Assembly (NCBI GenBank): GCA_910585565.1
Contig: CAJUFC010000003.1
Location: forward strand, 1 to 13,225
Direction: 5' to 3'
Source: an uncultured Eggerthellaceae bacterium
GTDB taxonomy: Bacteria; Actinomycetota; Coriobacteriia; Coriobacteriales; Eggerthellaceae
DNA: 13,225 nt
Made by a program: the position numbers and the translations under genes. Below, one piece after another: positions 12,303 through 13,225 of this stretch (the stretch's first letter is position 1; each line of letters opens with the position of its first letter). Below the pieces are notes generated by a model that made no database searches, had not been told where the DNA came from, and saw only the letters and a program-made list of their open reading frames with translations.

Positions 12303-13225
12303 ATGGGAAAACCTCATCCTGACCGCGCGAACCGCGTCATCGGTGCCGTGCTGGCGTTCATGCTGGCGGTGACGATGCTGCCTGCTGCGGGCCTGCAGGC
12401 CGCTTATGCCGACGAGCCCGTCGAGCGTCCTGCCACGAGTGGTGGGGACGTGGCGCTCGAGAGCACGAACGGCGAGGCAGCAGAGGCTGCAGCGCCGCAA
12501 GCCCCCGTCGCCGAGGAGCGCGAGGGCGGCATGCTGGCCGCAGGCGGCCTCACGTATACGGTCGCCGACGGCGGCCTGGCGCTTGCCGGGTTCGACGGGG
12601 CCGCACCTGAGGGTGCGCTCGCCGTGCCGGCAGCCGTCACGGTCGACGGCAAGGAGACGGCCGTCGTTGCGGTTGACATCGCCGAGGGGCAGGTGGCCGA
12701 CAAGGTCGTCGTCCTCTCGCTGCCGCAAGGCGTCAAGAACGTTAACACAAGCAGCCTCGCGGCTGCGTTCCCCAGCCTGCTGTCCGTCGAGGCCGCTGCT
12801 GCGACAGGCTCCTCCTTGCCCGCCGCAGCAGGCGCAGCCTCCATGCGGGCGGCATATTCTGCCTCGGGCGGCATGCTCTTCCGCCCGGCGACAGTGGAAG
12901 CGCTCAACGAGGACGGTTCCGTCGAGATCATCGAGTGCAAAGAGCTCGTCTGGGCGCCGCCGGCGCTCACCGTGGCCCGCATCCCCGTCGAGTGCCGCGC
13001 GGTCGCCGAGGGCGCCTTCGCCGACGTGCGCGACCTGAGGACGGTCGTCGCCTTCGGCACCATGGAGCGCATCGCCGAGGGCGCCTTCTCCACCGAGCAG
13101 ATGGAGGCTGCCAAGGTGGTCGTCCCCCAGGCGAGCGCAGCTGTCACCGACGACGAGCGCGTCAGCGCCAGCATGGCCCTCATGGGGGACGCGGGGCAGA
13201 AGGAGCGCAGGAGCGCCTGGCACGA
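12303..13225 (+). CDS. secreted LRR_5 (BspA-like) surface protein, N-terminal part
   Basis: The frame is open from the ATG to the window edge, giving 307 residues of a longer protein. The start follows the purine-rich AGAAGGGAAGGGAA (12284-12297) by 5 nt. Residues 1-36 form a Sec signal peptide: a basic stretch ending in RANR, the hydrophobic core VIGAVLAFMLAVTMLP, and a likely cut after AYA before DEP. An Ala/Glu-rich region follows, then a beta-rich segment with LTYTVADGGLALAGF and LAVPAAVTVDGKETAVVAV. Near the end the pattern AVAEGAFADVRDLRTV then RIAEGAFSTEQM is the LRR_5 repeat, in which GAF motifs recur about every 20 residues. Such proteins are exported and often act in adhesion, but the target is unknown and the C-terminal anchor lies outside the window. 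Confidence 0.8.
   Translation, partial: MGKPHPDRANRVIGAVLAFMLAVTMLPAAGLQAAYADEPVERPATSGGDVALESTNGEAAEAAAPQAPVAEEREGGMLAAGGLTYTVADGGLALAGFDGAAPEGALAVPAAVTVDGKETAVVAVDIAEGQVADKVVVLSLPQGVKNVNTSSLAAAFPSLLSVEAAAATGSSLPAAAGAASMRAAYSASGGMLFRPATVEALNEDGSVEIIECKELVWAPPALTVARIPVECRAVAEGAFADVRDLRTVVAFGTMERIAEGAFSTEQMEAAKVVVPQASAAVTDDERVSASMALMGDAGQKERRSAWH

Noticed and set aside
12006..13223. Long minus-strand frame opposite the surface-protein gene
   Set aside because: It is a mirror of GC-biased codons; the plus strand has a signal peptide, ribosome binding site and LRR_5 repeats, while the minus product is low-complexity His/Arg/Gly with no known domain.

Overview
The window is high-GC bacterial chromosome. 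The gene content suggests a gut-type Actinobacterium of class Coriobacteriia, probably Eggerthellaceae: an actinobacterial-style SecF motif in a fused SecDF, HI0933/BaiN-type and COG2509-type flavoproteins, AAA/DUF4143 ATPases, and a secreted LRR_5 (BspA-like) surface protein. This placement rests on recognising families and on composition, not on a database search.

Layout. (1) Positions 1-395 hold no convincing gene but contain several strong inverted repeats. They end in an intrinsic terminator whose 5' arm can also pair with an upstream segment, so they look like a leader or attenuator in front of secDF. (2) 396-3245 (+) is a single-chain SecD-SecF fusion with a long Ala/Glu/Lys-rich cytoplasmic tail, followed by a terminator. 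(3) 3411-3749 (+) is a small acidic DUF1292 protein. (4) 3811-5325 (-) is a fused EcfA1-EcfA2 ATPase for an ECF vitamin/metal importer, with no EcfT or S component beside it. It diverges from (5) 5483-6865 (+), an HI0933/BaiN-type flavoprotein, and (6) 6891-8798 (+), a COG2509-type FAD-dependent dehydrogenase. These two flavoproteins look like one operon.

(7) 8909-10090 (+) and 10330-11670 (-) are two convergent, diverged AAA-ATPase/DUF4143 proteins. Each has a Walker ATPase domain and a PD-(D/E)xK-like C-terminus, and each is preceded by its own large nested palindrome lying on or next to its promoter. Between their 3' ends is a three-copy array with an exact 32-bp period. Its sequence resembles the palindrome in front of the second ATPase, which itself carries a direct repeat of the same 32-bp period. 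This ATPase/palindrome/array block (8819-11784) is the most accessory-looking part of the window and the best candidate for an undescribed system.

(8) 11785-12302 has no gene. It holds a perfect TATAAT box, a 100-bp element bounded by 13-bp perfect inverted repeats that can fold almost entirely on itself, a strong intrinsic terminator, and a further hairpin-rich leader. (9) 12303 to the window end (+) is the N-terminal part of a secreted LRR_5 (BspA-like) surface protein.

How the genes relate. SecDF would help pull secreted proteins such as the surface protein through the Sec channel. The two flavoproteins are probably co-transcribed redox enzymes of unknown substrate. The ATPase pair and its repeats look like an inserted, self-regulated cassette.
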